A stretch of 64,000 nt of DNA, from assembly GCF_001425265.1 (NCBI RefSeq), contig NZ_LMEC01000023.1, positions 124,001 to 188,000 of the forward strand, in the 5' to 3' direction. A program made the translations under genes and the position numbers. Source of the stretch: Massilia sp. Root418. Its GTDB lineage: Bacteria > Pseudomonadota > Gammaproteobacteria > Burkholderiales > Burkholderiaceae_D. Positions 32,381 through 41,919 of this stretch are shown one piece after another. The notes under the pieces are model-generated. The model was not told the origin of the DNA and did not search any database. It was given only the letters and a program-made list of their open reading frames with translations. Positions within the stretch are counted from its first letter, which is position 1. Each line of letters starts with the position of its first letter.

Positions 32381-34429
32381 CTAGTTTTGCTCCGGCGACC
32401 GGATATGCGCCAGTAGCGCCTGGGTCTCGCGCCCGGGCGGCGGCGTCAGCAGGCTGACCACGGCCATGGCCAGCATGCCGGCCGGCACGCCGAAGATGCC
32501 GGCCGAGACCGGGGCGATCTGGAACCACTGCCCCGTCGCGCTGCCGCCCAGGATGGGGTTGGTGTGCAGCATGTAGTACAGGCACACGCCGAAGCCGGCC
32601 AGCATGCCGGCCACCGCGCCCTGGCGGTTGGCGCGCGGCCAGAACACGCCCAGCACCAGCGCCGGGAACATGGTCGAGCCGGCCAGCGAGAACGCGGCGC
32701 TCACCAGCGACAGGATGTCGGCCGGCTTGGTGGAGGCGGCGTAGGCGGCAATGAAGGCCACCGCCAGCAGCAGCAGCTTGGAGATCGTCACGCGCTTTTG
32801 CGTGGACGCGTTGGGATCGACGATGCGGTAGTAGATGTCGTGCGATAGGGCGTTGGAAATGGCCAGCAGCAGCCCGTCCGCAGTGGACAGCGCGGCAGCC
32901 AGGCCGCCTGCCGCCACCAGGCCGGAAATCACATAGGGCAGGCCGGCGATCTCGGGCGTGGCCAGCACCAGCACGTCGCCGTCGATAGCGATCTCGGCCA
33001 GCTGCACGATGCCATCGCGGTTCACGTCGGCAATGCTGATCAGGGGATTGAGCTTGTCCACGTTGGCCCAGTAGGAGACCCAGGTAGGCAGTTTGGAAAA
33101 GTCGCTGCCCACCATGGCGGTGTAGACGTCGAACTTCACCAGCACCGCCAGCGCCGGGATGGTGAGGTAGATCAGCAGGATGAAGAACAGGGTCCAGAAC
33201 ACCGACACCCGTGTCTCGTGCACTGACGGCGTGGTGTAGGAGCGCATCAGGATGTGGGGCAGGGCGGCCGTGCCCACCATCAGGCAGAACACCAGCGCCA
33301 GGAAGTTGTTGCGCTTGGTGTCCGACTGGGCCCGGTCCGGCGCCGGGAAGGGCTCGGCGTGCGGCGTGGGCGGCGCCGCGCGGCGCAGGTTGTAGGCGCG
33401 CGCGGCGTCCCAGGCGGCCGCCGCCTCCTCCACGGTTTTCGGATAGTTGATCAGCGCCTTTTCCGCCGCGCGGATTTCCAGCAGGGTGGCGTTGCGCTGC
33501 TTGACCGCGTCCAGCCGGCGCTGCGCCTCCACCCGCCCGGCGTCCCAGCTGGCGGGCAGGCCGTCGAGTTTCTGGCCGTAGTCGTCGGCGCGCTGCAGGA
33601 AGATGGCGCGCACTTCGCGCTCCTTGGGATCGTGCGCCAGGCTGGCCTCGCGCGCGCCCAGCGTCGGCAGCAGCTTGCCGTAAGCCACCTGCGGGATGGG
33701 GTTGCCGCTGTGCTTGGCCGACAGCCACATGGCCGGCAGCAGGAAGGCAACCAGGATGATGATGTACTGCGCCACCTGGGTCCAGGTAATGGCGCGCATG
33801 CCGCCCAGGAAGGAGCACACCAGGATGGAAGCCAGGCCGAGGAAGATGCCGACCGAGAAGTCCACCCCGGTGAAGCGCGAGGCGATCAGGCCCACGGCGT
33901 AGATCTGCGCCACCACGTAGGTGAAGGAGACGATGATGGTGGCCGCCACCGCCATGATGCGCACGTAGCGCCCGTGGTGCGGGCCGCCGTAGCGCGCCGC
34001 CAGGAAGTCCGGGATGGTGTACTGGCTGAATTTGCGCAGATAGGGGGCGATCAGCAGCGCCACCAGGCAGTAGCCGCCGGTCCAGCCCATCACGTAAGCC
34101 AGGCCGTCGAAGCCGTGCAGGTACAAGGTGCCGGCCAGCGAGATGAAGCTGGCCGCCGAGATCCAGTCGGCGGCGGTGGCCATGCCGTTGAACATGGCCG
34201 GCACGCGCCGCCCGGCCACGTAGTATTCGGCCACGTTGGAGGTGCGGCTGACCAGGCCGATGGCGGCGTACAGCGTGATGGTGGCCAGCATGAACAGATA
34301 GCCTATCCACACGCGCGGCATGCCCTCGTTTTCCAGCACTGCCAGCGCCACCAGGAAGCAGGCGAAGCCGGCGGAAAACAGCAGGTAGTAGCGCGACAGG
34401 CGCCGGAAGTAGCCGGGTTTCGCGCTCAT
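32381..34429 (-). CDS. Na+/solute symporter, large subunit (VC_2705-like)
   Basis: A 682-residue sodium:solute symporter family protein with about 13 membrane helices. Landmarks are VAEYYVAGRRVPAMFNGMAT, ADWISAASFISLAG, and the SSS motif AAGGLAAALSTADGLLLAIS. A ~110-residue hydrophilic insert (about residues 245-355, AREASLAHDPKERE onward) lies between helices, as in the VC_2705 subfamily that always pairs with a DUF4212 small subunit. Acetate or small organic acids are the usual guess for this subfamily; the substrate here is unknown. The start overlaps the small-subunit stop by four bases. Confidence 0.88.
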   Translation of the reverse strand: MSAKPGYFRRLSRYYLLFSAGFACFLVALAVLENEGMPRVWIGYLFMLATITLYAAIGLVSRTSNVAEYYVAGRRVPAMFNGMATAADWISAASFISLAGTLYLHGFDGLAYVMGWTGGYCLVALLIAPYLRKFSQYTIPDFLAARYGGPHHGRYVRIMAVAATIIVSFTYVVAQIYAVGLIASRFTGVDFSVGIFLGLASILVCSFLGGMRAITWTQVAQYIIILVAFLLPAMWLSAKHSGNPIPQVAYGKLLPTLGAREASLAHDPKEREVRAIFLQRADDYGQKLDGLPASWDAGRVEAQRRLDAVKQRNATLLEIRAAEKALINYPKTVEEAAAAWDAARAYNLRRAAPPTPHAEPFPAPDRAQSDTKRNNFLALVFCLMVGTAALPHILMRSYTTPSVHETRVSVFWTLFFILLIYLTIPALAVLVKFDVYTAMVGSDFSKLPTWVSYWANVDKLNPLISIADVNRDGIVQLAEIAIDGDVLVLATPEIAGLPYVISGLVAAGGLAAALSTADGLLLAISNALSHDIYYRIVDPNASTQKRVTISKLLLLAVAFIAAYAASTKPADILSLVSAAFSLAGSTMFPALVLGVFWPRANRQGAVAGMLAGFGVCLYYMLHTNPILGGSATGQWFQIAPVSAGIFGVPAGMLAMAVVSLLTPPPGRETQALLAHIRSPEQN

Positions 34430-34773
34430 GGGCGCTCTCCGGCCTGCGCCGGTGCCGGCGCCTGCGCCAGTGCAGTGGCGGCAAACTGCCGGTCCAGCCG
34501 GCGCATGCGCCACGCATAGGCGCCGATGATGGCCAGGTAGACCAGCGACGCGCCTTGCGCGGCCAGGTAGAACGACAGCGGCCAGCCGAACAGCATCAGC
34601 CCGGTCAGCTCGCGCGCGAAGAACACGGCGCCAAAGCTGGTGCCCAGCCACAGCAGCAGCAGGGCGGCGGTGAGACGGCGCGTGGTGCGCCAGTGCAGGG
34701 CGCGGCGCGCGCGCAATGAGCCCGGGGCGTGGCCGGCGCCGGGCAGGTCCGGCGGGCTGGGGGTGTTATCCAT
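34426..34773 (-). CDS. DUF4212 symporter small subunit
   Basis: A 115-residue protein with two membrane helices (LTAALLLLWLGTSFGAVFFA and PLSFYLAAQGASLVYLAIIG) and the conserved LTGLMLFGWPLSFYLAAQG. DUF4212 proteins are the small partner of VC_2705-type sodium symporters. It overlaps the symporter start by four bases and the kinase stop by eight, so all are translationally linked. The C-terminal tail is Ala/Pro-rich. Confidence 0.88.
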   Translation of the reverse strand: MDNTPSPPDLPGAGHAPGSLRARRALHWRTTRRLTAALLLLWLGTSFGAVFFARELTGLMLFGWPLSFYLAAQGASLVYLAIIGAYAWRMRRLDRQFAATALAQAPAPAQAGERP

Positions 34774-36304
34774 AATAAGGTGGGTCCGGCTCGGGTTCGT
34801 CGTCGGGCGCGCGCAGCGGGAAGGTCAGGCGGAACAGGCTGCCGGGCAGCTTGGCGTTGTTGCTGCGCGGGTTGCTGAAAATGTCCACGTCCGCGCCGTG
34901 CTGGTGCGCGATCTCGCGCACGATGGCCAGCCCCAGGCCGCTGCCCTCGGCGCTGCTGCCCAGGATGCGGTAGAAGCGTTCGAACACGTGGGTACGCTCG
35001 GCCGGCGGGATGCCGGGGCCGGTGTCCTCCACCTCCACCACGCCCTCGTGCTCGGTGCGCCGCACGCGCACCGTGACTGCGCCGCCGGCCGGCGTGTAGC
35101 GCAGCGCGTTGTCGATCAGGTTGGACAGCGCCTCGCGCAGCATGGTGGGGTTGCCCTCGATCGGCACTTCGTCCTCGGCAGGCGCCTCGAAGCCCAGGTC
35201 GATGCGGTAATTGAAGGAGGCCGGCACCCAGTCGCGCACGGCGCTGCGCGCCAGCTCGGCGAGGTCCACCGGCAGCAGCGCGGCGCCGGCCTGCGGCTGG
35301 TTTTCCGCGCGCGCCAGGGCCAGCAGCTGGTTCACCAGCCGCGTGGCCGATTCCGAACTTTTCGCCAGCTGCTCCAGCGAGCGGTGGATTTCGCCCTGGT
35401 CGGTCTGGCGCAGCGCCAGCTCGGACTGCATGCGCATGCCCGCCAGCGGGGTTTTCATCTGGTGCGCCGCGTCGGCGATGAAGCGCTTCTGCATCTCGAT
35501 CGACAGCGACAGCCTGCCAAGCATCTCGTTGAGCGAGCGCACCAGCGGCGTGATCTCTTCCGGCACCTGGCGCGAATCGATGGGACTCAAATCGTCCGAG
35601 CTGCGTGCGCGGATGCGCTCCTGCAGCTGCGCCAGCGGCGACAGGCCCCGCGCCAAGGCGAACCACACGAGCGCCAGCACGATGGGCAGCACGATGAACT
35701 GCGGCAGGATCACGCCCTTGATGATTTCATTGGCCAGCTTTGCGCGCTTCTCCAGCGTCTCGGCCACCTGCACCAGCGCCAGCCGCGATTCCTCGGCGCC
35801 CTGGTCCTCCAGCCCCACCCAGGAATAGGCGATGCGGATCGGCGTGCCGTGCATATTGCCGTTGCGGAAGTGCACCACGCCGGGCTTGTTGCGGTCGTCC
35901 TCTGTGGGCGGCGCCAGGTCGCGGTCACCGTCCACGTAGGCGCCGTTGGGGCCGACAATCTGGAAGTACACGCTGTCCACGTCGTCGGCGCGCAGGATGT
36001 CGCGCGCCGAGCCGGGCAGGCGCGGCGCCAGCTTGCCGTTCACTTCGTGGATCTGCTGCGCCAGCACCGTCACGCTGTCTTCCAGCGCATGGTCGAAAGG
36101 CTGGTTGGCGATGGACTTGGCCACCAGGTAGGTAATCGCGATGCTCATCGGCCACAGCAGCAGCAGCGGCGCCAGCATCCAGTCCAGGATCTCGCCGAAC
36201 AGCGAGTGCTGGATATCGTCTTCCTTGCCGGCGCCGGCGGGCTCGCGCCAGGACGCATCGTCTTCGTCCGGGTCCAGATCCCTGCCGGCGTCGCGCTCGC
36301 TCAC
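34766..36304 (-). CDS. Two-component sensor histidine kinase
   Basis: A 512-residue membrane kinase. TM1 is near residues 43-63 and TM2 near 199-217, enclosing a ~135-residue periplasmic sensor. HAMP-like residues follow, then the H-box FIADAAHQMKTPLAG with phospho-acceptor His281, the N-box NLIDNALRYTP and G-boxes DTGPGIPP and GSGLGLAIV. It resembles the QseC/TctE group. Residues 1-40 are acidic and unusually long for the group. It starts three bases after the response regulator stop and overlaps the DUF4212 gene, which suggests it controls the symporter and possibly the peptidases. Confidence 0.92.
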   Translation of the reverse strand: MSERDAGRDLDPDEDDASWREPAGAGKEDDIQHSLFGEILDWMLAPLLLLWPMSIAITYLVAKSIANQPFDHALEDSVTVLAQQIHEVNGKLAPRLPGSARDILRADDVDSVYFQIVGPNGAYVDGDRDLAPPTEDDRNKPGVVHFRNGNMHGTPIRIAYSWVGLEDQGAEESRLALVQVAETLEKRAKLANEIIKGVILPQFIVLPIVLALVWFALARGLSPLAQLQERIRARSSDDLSPIDSRQVPEEITPLVRSLNEMLGRLSLSIEMQKRFIADAAHQMKTPLAGMRMQSELALRQTDQGEIHRSLEQLAKSSESATRLVNQLLALARAENQPQAGAALLPVDLAELARSAVRDWVPASFNYRIDLGFEAPAEDEVPIEGNPTMLREALSNLIDNALRYTPAGGAVTVRVRRTEHEGVVEVEDTGPGIPPAERTHVFERFYRILGSSAEGSGLGLAIVREIAHQHGADVDIFSNPRSNNAKLPGSLFRLTFPLRAPDDEPEPDPPYYG

Positions 36305-36307
36305 GGC

Positions 36308-37000
36308 TTACTTGGCTTCGCCGCGCGGCGCGTCGCTGTATTTTTCCAGGCAGTAGCCCAGGCCGCGCACGGTGGCGATGCGCACCCCGCCCACCTCGAT
36401 CTTCTTGCGCAGCCGGTGCACATAGACCTCGATGGCGTTGTTGCTCACTTCCTCGCCCCATTCGCACAGGTGGTCCACCAGCTGTTCCTTGGACACCAGG
36501 CGCCCGGTGCGCGCCAGCAGGATTTCCAGCAGGCCCAGCTCGCGCGCCGACAGGTCCAGCATCTGCTCGTTGATGTAGGCCGAACGGCCCACCTGGTCGT
36601 AGCTCAGCGGGCCGTGCTTGATGATGGTGGAGCCGCCGCCCTGGCCGCGCCGGGTCAGCGCGCGCACCCGCGCCTCCAGTTCGGACAGCGCGAAAGGCTT
36701 GGCCATGTAGTCGTCCGCTCCCAGGTCCAGGCCGTTCACGCGCTGCTCGATGGAGTCGGCGGCGGTCAAAATCAGCACCGGCAGCAGCGAGGAGCGCGCG
36801 CGCAGGCGGCGCAGCACTTCCAGGCCGGACAGCTTGGGCAGGCCCAGGTCCAGGATCAGCAGGTCGAACTCCTGGGTCGACAGGGCGGTGTCGGCCTCCT
36901 GGCCGTTCTTCACGCAGTCGATCGCATAACCGGACTGGCGCAGCGAACGGGTCAGCCCGTCGGCCAGCACGCTATCGTCCTCGGCAAGTAAAATACGCAT
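36308..37000 (-). CDS. OmpR/QseB-type response regulator
   Basis: A 230-residue regulator with receiver domain MRILLAEDDS, phospho-acceptor Asp51 in LLILDLGLPKLSG, the KPF switch (MAKPFALSELEARV) and a C-terminal winged helix (LSARELGLLEILL, RLRKKIEVGGVRIATVRGLG). First gene of the minus-strand run that continues through the kinase, symporter and peptidases. It is divergent from recA across a gap of about 160 bases. Confidence 0.93.
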   Translation of the reverse strand: MRILLAEDDSVLADGLTRSLRQSGYAIDCVKNGQEADTALSTQEFDLLILDLGLPKLSGLEVLRRLRARSSLLPVLILTAADSIEQRVNGLDLGADDYMAKPFALSELEARVRALTRRGQGGGSTIIKHGPLSYDQVGRSAYINEQMLDLSARELGLLEILLARTGRLVSKEQLVDHLCEWGEEVSNNAIEVYVHRLRKKIEVGGVRIATVRGLGYCLEKYSDAPRGEAK

Positions 37001-37102
37001 AATGTCACCCGGCTTCTGAAGCTGCCATTGTGTTTCATTTCACTTAAGGTGGCTAGCTTTTGATCGGCCGCAAACACAACTGAAAACAATGCTTGCAAAA
37101 AG

Positions 37103-37122
37103 CACTGGTTTTTTATACAGTA
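37103..37122 (+). promoter_or_regulatory. LexA (SOS) box of recA
   Basis: CACTGG-N8-ACAGTA matches the CTGT-N8-ACAG LexA operator with one mismatch in the left half, 58 bases before the recA ATG. A short perfect CTGTACAG palindrome lies just downstream at 37,127-37,134. SOS control of recA is expected. Confidence 0.75.
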
Positions 37123-37160
37123 CCACCTGTACAGACAAACCACTTGCCGAAAGATCAATC

Positions 37161-38228
37161 ATGGACGATAAAAAAGGCGCAGTACCCGCAGCGGAAAAAG
37201 CCAAGGCGCTCGCCGCCGCGCTGGCTCAAATCGAGAAGCAATTCGGCAAGGGCTCCGTCATGCGCATGGACGCCAGCGCCCCGATCGAAGAAGTGCAGGT
37301 GGTCTCCACCGGCTCGCTGGGCCTGGACATCGCGCTGGGCGTGGGCGGCCTGCCGCGCGGCCGCGTGGTCGAGATCTACGGCCCGGAATCGTCGGGTAAA
37401 ACCACGCTGACCCTGCAAACCATCGCTGAAATGCAGAAACTGGGCGGCACCTGCGCCTTCATCGACGCCGAGCACGCGCTGGACGTGGGCTATGCCCAGA
37501 AGCTGGGCGTGAACCTGCACGAGCTGCTGATCTCGCAGCCGGACACGGGCGAACAGGCCCTGGAAATCTGCGACGCGCTGGTGCGCTCCGGTTCCGTGGA
37601 CATGGTGGTGGTCGACTCGGTCGCCGCGCTGACGCCGCGCGCCGAGATCGAAGGCGACATGGGCGACTCCCTGCCGGGCCTGCAAGCCCGTTTGATGTCG
37701 CAGGCGCTGCGCAAGCTGACCGGCTCCATCAACCGCACCAACACCCTGGTCATCTTCATTAACCAGATCCGCATGAAGATCGGCGTGATGTTCGGTTCGC
37801 CGGAAACCACCACCGGCGGCAACGCGCTGAAGTTCTACGCTTCCGTGCGCCTGGACATCCGCCGCACCGGCTCCATCAAGTCCGGCGACGAGGTGATCGG
37901 CAACGAAACCAAGGTCAAGGTGGTCAAGAACAAGATCGCGCCGCCCTTTAAGGAAGCGCACTTCGACATCCTGTACGGTGCCGGCACCTCGCGCGAAGGC
38001 GAGATCATCGACCTGGGCGTGGAAGCGAAAATCGTCGAGAAATCCGGTAGCTGGTACAGCTACAACGGCGAGCGCATCGGCCAGGGCAAGGACAATGCCC
38101 GCACCTTCCTGGTGGAGCGTCCCGAGCTGGCGCACGAAATCGAAAACAAGGTGCGCGCCTCGCTGGGCGTGCGCGAGCTGCCGGCCATAGGCAACGAACC
38201 GGCGCCCAAGCTCAAGGCCGTAGAGTAA
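37161..38228 (+). CDS. recA: Recombinase RecA
   Basis: RecA forms filaments on single-stranded DNA for strand exchange and LexA cleavage. The 355-residue protein has Walker [10 protein letters not shown], the MAW-like region, loops L1 and L2 ([20 protein letters not shown] and [20 protein letters not shown]), and a C-terminal regulatory domain ending APKLKAVE. The longer frame upstream crosses the SOS box, so ATG at 37,161 is used ([17 protein letters not shown]). recX follows after three REP-like repeats. Confidence 0.98.
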   Translation: MDDKKGAVPAAEKAKALAAALAQIEKQFGKGSVMRMDASAPIEEVQVVSTGSLGLDIALGVGGLPRGRVVEIYGPESSGKTTLTLQTIAEMQKLGGTCAFIDAEHALDVGYAQKLGVNLHELLISQPDTGEQALEICDALVRSGSVDMVVVDSVAALTPRAEIEGDMGDSLPGLQARLMSQALRKLTGSINRTNTLVIFINQIRMKIGVMFGSPETTTGGNALKFYASVRLDIRRTGSIKSGDEVIGNETKVKVVKNKIAPPFKEAHFDILYGAGTSREGEIIDLGVEAKIVEKSGSWYSYNGERIGQGKDNARTFLVERPELAHEIENKVRASLGVRELPAIGNEPAPKLKAVE

Positions 38229-38237
38229 GCGGGCCTT

Positions 38238-38273
38238 GGCGGGTTACGGCGCTCTGCGCCTAACCCGCCCTAG
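38238..38273. repeat. REP-like palindrome, copy 6
   Basis: GGCGGGTTACGGCGC pairs with GCGCCTAACCCGCCCTA. It begins nine bases after the recA stop and is the first of three consecutive copies between recA and recX. Confidence 0.9.
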
Positions 38274-38293
38274 ACGATATGACGCGGGCTGTT

Positions 38294-38330
38294 GGCGGGT
38301 TACGCGCCTGCGGCGCTAACCCGCCCTACG
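38294..38330. repeat. REP-like palindrome, copy 7
   Basis: GGCGGGTTACGCGCC with right arm GGCGCTAACCCGCCCTACG, in the same orientation as copy 6. Confidence 0.9.
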
Positions 38331-38347
38331 GTCCTTTGCACATGCGG

Positions 38348-38380
38348 CGTAGGGCGGGTTAGGCGCAGCCGTAACCCGCC
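38348..38380. repeat. REP-like palindrome, copy 8
   Basis: CGTAGGGCGGGTTAGGC with right arm GCCGTAACCCGCC, inverted relative to copies 6 and 7. It ends 23 bases before the recX start, so it may influence how much recA transcript reaches recX. Confidence 0.9.
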
Positions 38381-38403
38381 GAACCTGCGCTCCGCCCATC
38401 ACC

Positions 38404-38859
38404 ATGCCCATGCCTCCCCTCAGCCTCAAAGCCCGCGCCTTGCGCCTGCTTTCCACGCGCGAGCACAGCCGCATGGAACTGGCGCGCAAGCTGGCGCGCC
38501 ACGCGGAAGAGGGCGACGACATCGAAGCCCTGCTCGACTTCCTCGAAAAAAACAACTGGCTGTCCGAAGAGCGCTTCTCCGAATCCCTGATCCACCGCCG
38601 CTCCGCGCGCTACGGCAATGCCCGCATCGTGGCCGAGCTGCAGCAGCACGGCATCAAGGGCGAAGCCTTGAGCGAACTAAAAGCCGGCCTGGCCGAAGAC
38701 GAAACGGCGCGCTGCTGCGAAGTTTGGCGCCGCAAGTTCGGCGAACTGCCGCAAGACGCCCAGGAACGCAGCAAGCAAATGCGTTTCCTGCTGCAGCGCG
38801 GCTTCTCCCAGCGCGCCATCCAGGCCGCCATGAAAGGCGTGGACCTGGACGAATTCTGA
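38404..38859 (+). CDS. recX: RecA regulatory protein RecX
   Basis: RecX binds along the RecA filament groove and limits recombinase activity. The 151-residue, charged, all-helical product shows repeated three-helix modules ([58 protein letters not shown]). Two ATGs lie two codons apart (38,404 and 38,410) and neither has a strong ribosome site. Position after recA is the usual one, though three repeats intervene. Confidence 0.93.
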   Translation: MPMPPLSLKARALRLLSTREHSRMELARKLARHAEEGDDIEALLDFLEKNNWLSEERFSESLIHRRSARYGNARIVAELQQHGIKGEALSELKAGLAEDETARCCEVWRRKFGELPQDAQERSKQMRFLLQRGFSQRAIQAAMKGVDLDEF

Positions 38860-39079
38860 TCCCCGCGTGCAAGCGCAAAACTCCCCGTGGCGGCTAACTA
38901 TTTGCAACTAGTTGTTATAAGCCACGTCGCAAGTCGCTCCGGGGTGTGCTACACTTTTGGGGTTTTTGCAGCACCGCGGGTGCGGTGGTTGTCCGTAGAA
39001 GCTGCGGCAACGTGCATTCTTGTTAAGAGAATAGTGCAAGGCTGCTTACTAATTTGGCCGCGAAAGCGGCATCGGTCTT
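38860..39079. other. Non-coding gap between recX and the DUF2889 gene
   Basis: About 220 bases without a plausible gene. It contains an AT-rich patch with CAACTAGTTG at about 38,906-38,915, a 10-bp perfect palindrome, which may be promoter-associated for the next gene. Confidence 0.5.
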
Positions 39080-39649
39080 ATGTCCCTGTCAACTCCAGTC
39101 TCCCGACGTGCGCTGCGGCACACGCGCGCAATAGACATCCAGGCGTTCGCGCGCGAGGATGGGCTATGGGATTTGGACGCCCATATCACCGACATCAAAG
39201 TTAACGCCACCAAGCTCGCCTCCGGCGTGCGCGAAGGCGGTACGCCCCTGCATGACCTTTCCTTACGCATTACGGTCGACCGCCAACTGAACATCGTTGC
39301 CGCCGAAGCCGTCTCTGACGCGGTTCCCTATCCCGGTTTTTGCAACACCATCGGTCCTGCTTACGCGGCCCTGGTGGGGCTGAACCTGATGCAGGGATTC
39401 CGGCATGAACTCAAGCAGCGCCTGCATGGCATCGCCGGCTGCACCCATCTGACGGAACTGGCCCAGATCCTGCCAACGGCGGCAGTCCAGGCCTTCGCCA
39501 ACGATGTCTGGCCGACGCACGATGCGGCTAGCGACAACGTTCCGCACCAAAAGCCTTTCCAGCTCGACAAATGCCACGCCCTCCGCACCGACGGCGGGGC
39601 AGTTGCCCAGTTCTACCCGCGCTGGGTAGCGAAACCCGGATTGGTCTAG
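39080..39649 (+). CDS. DUF2889 domain-containing protein
   Basis: A 189-residue cytoplasmic protein. Features typical of DUF2889 are RRALRHTRAIDIQAFAREDG, LWDLDAHITDIK, the VREGGTPLHDLSLRITVD strand pair and the CTHLTEL motif in GIAGCTHLTELAQILPTAA. Function is unknown; in other Burkholderiales the family is also found near central-metabolism genes. Transcribed toward sucC, 83 bases away. Confidence 0.85.
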   Translation: MSLSTPVSRRALRHTRAIDIQAFAREDGLWDLDAHITDIKVNATKLASGVREGGTPLHDLSLRITVDRQLNIVAAEAVSDAVPYPGFCNTIGPAYAALVGLNLMQGFRHELKQRLHGIAGCTHLTELAQILPTAAVQAFANDVWPTHDAASDNVPHQKPFQLDKCHALRTDGGAVAQFYPRWVAKPGLV

Positions 39650-39732
39650 CGCACGCAGCACACCATCGTTTCTTACCTCAGTTTTCACACAATCGTAACT
39701 TTACATATCAGTAAATCAGAAGGGAAGCCAGC

Positions 39733-40902
39733 ATGAAAATCCATGAGTATCAGGGCAAAGAAATCCTCCGAAAATTCGGAGTGACGGTTCCGCGCGGTAT
39801 CCCGTGCCTGTCCGTAGACGAAGCAGTCAAAGCTGCTGAGACGCTGGGCGGTTCGGTCTGGGTAGTCAAAGCGCAGATCCATGCTGGCGGCCGCGGCAAA
39901 GGCGGCGGCGTGAAAGTGGCCAAGTCCCTGGAACAAGTGAAAGAATACGCTGACCAGATCATGGGCATGCAGCTGGTCACCCACCAGACCAGCGCTGAAG
40001 GCCAGAAAGTACGCCGCCTGCTGATCGAAGAAGGCGCGGACATCAAGAAGGAACTGTACGTTTCCCTGGTGACCGACCGTGTTACCCAGCGCGTCGTCCT
40101 GATGGCTTCCTCCGAAGGTGGCATGGACATCGAAGAAGTTGCCGAGTCCCACCCGGAACTGATCCACACCATCGCCATCGATCCAGCCGTCGGCCTGACC
40201 GACGCTGAAGCGGCCGGCATCGCCGCCAAGATCGGCGTACCGGAAGGTTCGATCGCCGACGCCGTCACCAACCTGCAAGGCCTGTACAAAGCCTACTGGG
40301 AAACCGACGCCTCGCTGGCCGAAATCAACCCGCTGATCCTGACCGGTTCGGGCAAAGTGATCGCCCTGGACGCCAAGTTCAACTTCGACGCCAACGCCCT
40401 GTTCCGCCAGCCGGAAATCGTTGCTTACCGCGACCTGGACGAAGAAGACCCAGCTGAAGTCGAAGCATCGAAATTCGACCTGGCCTACATCTCCCTGGAC
40501 GGCAACATCGGCTGCCTGGTGAACGGCGCCGGCCTGGCCATGGCCACCATGGACACCATCAAGCTGTTCGGCGGCGAGCCTGCCAACTTCCTGGACGTGG
40601 GTGGCGGCGCAACGGCCGAAAAAGTCACCGAAGCGTTCAAGATCATGCTGAAGAACCCAGAGCTGAAAGCCATCCTGGTCAACATCTTCGGCGGCATCAT
40701 GCGCTGCGACGTGATCGCCGAAGGCGTGATCACCGCATCGAAAGCCGTTTCCCTGAAAGTGCCACTGGTTGTGCGCATGAAGGGCACCAACGAAGACCTG
40801 GGCAAGAAGATGCTGGCCGAATCCGGTCTGCCTATCATCGCAGCCGACACCATGGAAGATGCAGCCAAGAGCGTTGTCGCCGCTGCAGCCGGTCAAGCTT
40901 AA
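39733..40902 (+). CDS. sucC: Succinyl-CoA synthetase beta subunit
   Basis: With SucD it converts succinyl-CoA plus ADP (or GDP) and phosphate to succinate and ATP in the TCA cycle. The 389-residue ATP-grasp protein starts [17 protein letters not shown] behind AGAAGGGA and contains [21 protein letters not shown] and [12 protein letters not shown]. Codons here use noticeably more A/T-ending choices (CCA, GCA, GCT) than neighbouring genes, as often seen in highly expressed genes. Only 13 bases separate it from sucD. Confidence 0.98.
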   Translation: MKIHEYQGKEILRKFGVTVPRGIPCLSVDEAVKAAETLGGSVWVVKAQIHAGGRGKGGGVKVAKSLEQVKEYADQIMGMQLVTHQTSAEGQKVRRLLIEEGADIKKELYVSLVTDRVTQRVVLMASSEGGMDIEEVAESHPELIHTIAIDPAVGLTDAEAAGIAAKIGVPEGSIADAVTNLQGLYKAYWETDASLAEINPLILTGSGKVIALDAKFNFDANALFRQPEIVAYRDLDEEDPAEVEASKFDLAYISLDGNIGCLVNGAGLAMATMDTIKLFGGEPANFLDVGGGATAEKVTEAFKIMLKNPELKAILVNIFGGIMRCDVIAEGVITASKAVSLKVPLVVRMKGTNEDLGKKMLAESGLPIIAADTMEDAAKSVVAAAAGQA

Positions 40903-40915
40903 TTAAGGAATCAAC

Positions 40916-41797
40916 ATGTCCATTCTGATCAATAAAGACACCAAAGTCGTCACCCAAGGCATCACCGGCAAGACCGGCCAGTTCCACACCCGTATGTGCC
41001 GCGAATACGCGAACGGCAAAAACGCCTTCGTTGCAGGCGTGAACCCGAAGAAAGCCGGCGAAGACTTCGAAGGCATTCCAATTTTCGCTAACGTGACCGA
41101 AGCGAAAAAAGAAACCGGCGCCAACGTTTCCGTAATCTACGTTCCACCAGCAGGCGCAGCTGCCGCCATCTGGGAAGCCGTGGAAGCCGAAATGGACCTG
41201 GCCATTTGCATCACCGAAGGCATTCCTGTCCGCGACATGATGGCCCTGAAGGACCGCATGGCCAAAGCAGGTTCCAAGACCCTGCTGCTGGGCCCTAACT
41301 GCCCAGGCCTGATCACCCCTGACGAAATCAAGATCGGCATCATGCCAGGCCACATCCACCGCAAGGGCCGCATCGGCGTGGTTTCCCGTTCGGGCACCCT
41401 GACCTATGAAGCAGTAGCACAGCTGACCGCCCTGGGCCTGGGCCAGTCGTCGGCAGTTGGTATCGGCGGCGACCCGATCAACGGTCTGAAGCACATCGAC
41501 ATCATGAAGGCCTTCAACGACGATCCAGATACCGACGCGGTCATCATGATCGGCGAAATCGGCGGTCCGGACGAAGCCAACGCTGCTTACTGGATCAAGG
41601 ACAACATGAAGAAGCCGGTAGTTGGCTTCATCGCTGGTGTTACCGCTCCTCCGGGCAAGCGCATGGGCCACGCCGGCGCGCTGATCTCCGGCGGCGCAGA
41701 CACCGCGCAAGCCAAGCTGGAAATCATGGAAGCCTGCGGCATCACCGTCACCAAGAACCCGTCCGAAATGGCGCGTCTGCTGAAGGCAATGCTGTAA
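40916..41797 (+). CDS. sucD: Succinyl-CoA synthetase alpha subunit
   Basis: A 293-residue CoA-binding subunit. It has the N-terminal CoA-binding fold ([18 protein letters not shown]), [10 protein letters not shown] and the phospho-histidine loop [17 protein letters not shown]. It starts behind AAGGA and is followed by a strong terminator, defining a sucCD operon without the odhAB genes in this window. Confidence 0.98.
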   Translation: MSILINKDTKVVTQGITGKTGQFHTRMCREYANGKNAFVAGVNPKKAGEDFEGIPIFANVTEAKKETGANVSVIYVPPAGAAAAIWEAVEAEMDLAICITEGIPVRDMMALKDRMAKAGSKTLLLGPNCPGLITPDEIKIGIMPGHIHRKGRIGVVSRSGTLTYEAVAQLTALGLGQSSAVGIGGDPINGLKHIDIMKAFNDDPDTDAVIMIGEIGGPDEANAAYWIKDNMKKPVVGFIAGVTAPPGKRMGHAGALISGGADTAQAKLEIMEACGITVTKNPSEMARLLKAML

Positions 41798-41820
41798 TTC
41801 ACTGTTTTAGTGAATAATAA

Positions 41821-41846
41821 CGGGGAGCTTAGGCTCCCCGTTTTTT
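41821..41846 (+). terminator. Terminator of sucCD
   Basis: CGGGGAGC and GCTCCCCG form a perfect 8-bp stem with a TTAG loop, followed by TTTTTT. Confidence 0.95.
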
Positions 41847-41852
41847 ATTGTA

Positions 41853-41883
41853 CGTAGGGCGGGTTAGCGCAGCGTAACCCGCC
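41853..41883. repeat. REP-like palindrome, copy 9
   Basis: CGTAGGGCGGGTTAGCGC with AGCGTAACCCGCC, immediately downstream of the sucCD terminator. It is the most compact copy, with essentially no loop beyond the GCGC core. Confidence 0.9.
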
Positions 41884-41919
41884 GCCGCGCCGCCGCCGCC
41901 ATCTGCTCGGAGACCAGGT

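Noticed and set aside
34640-36991. A 783-codon plus-strand open frame opposite the two-component system genes
   Set aside because: Its translation is His/Gln/Arg-rich low-complexity sequence with no domains, while the minus strand encodes clear kinase and regulator motifs. It is a shadow of codon bias.
39733-41797. sucCD considered as horizontally acquired because of more A/T-ending codons
   Set aside because: The proteins and operon are standard for the order, and the codon choice is better explained by high expression.
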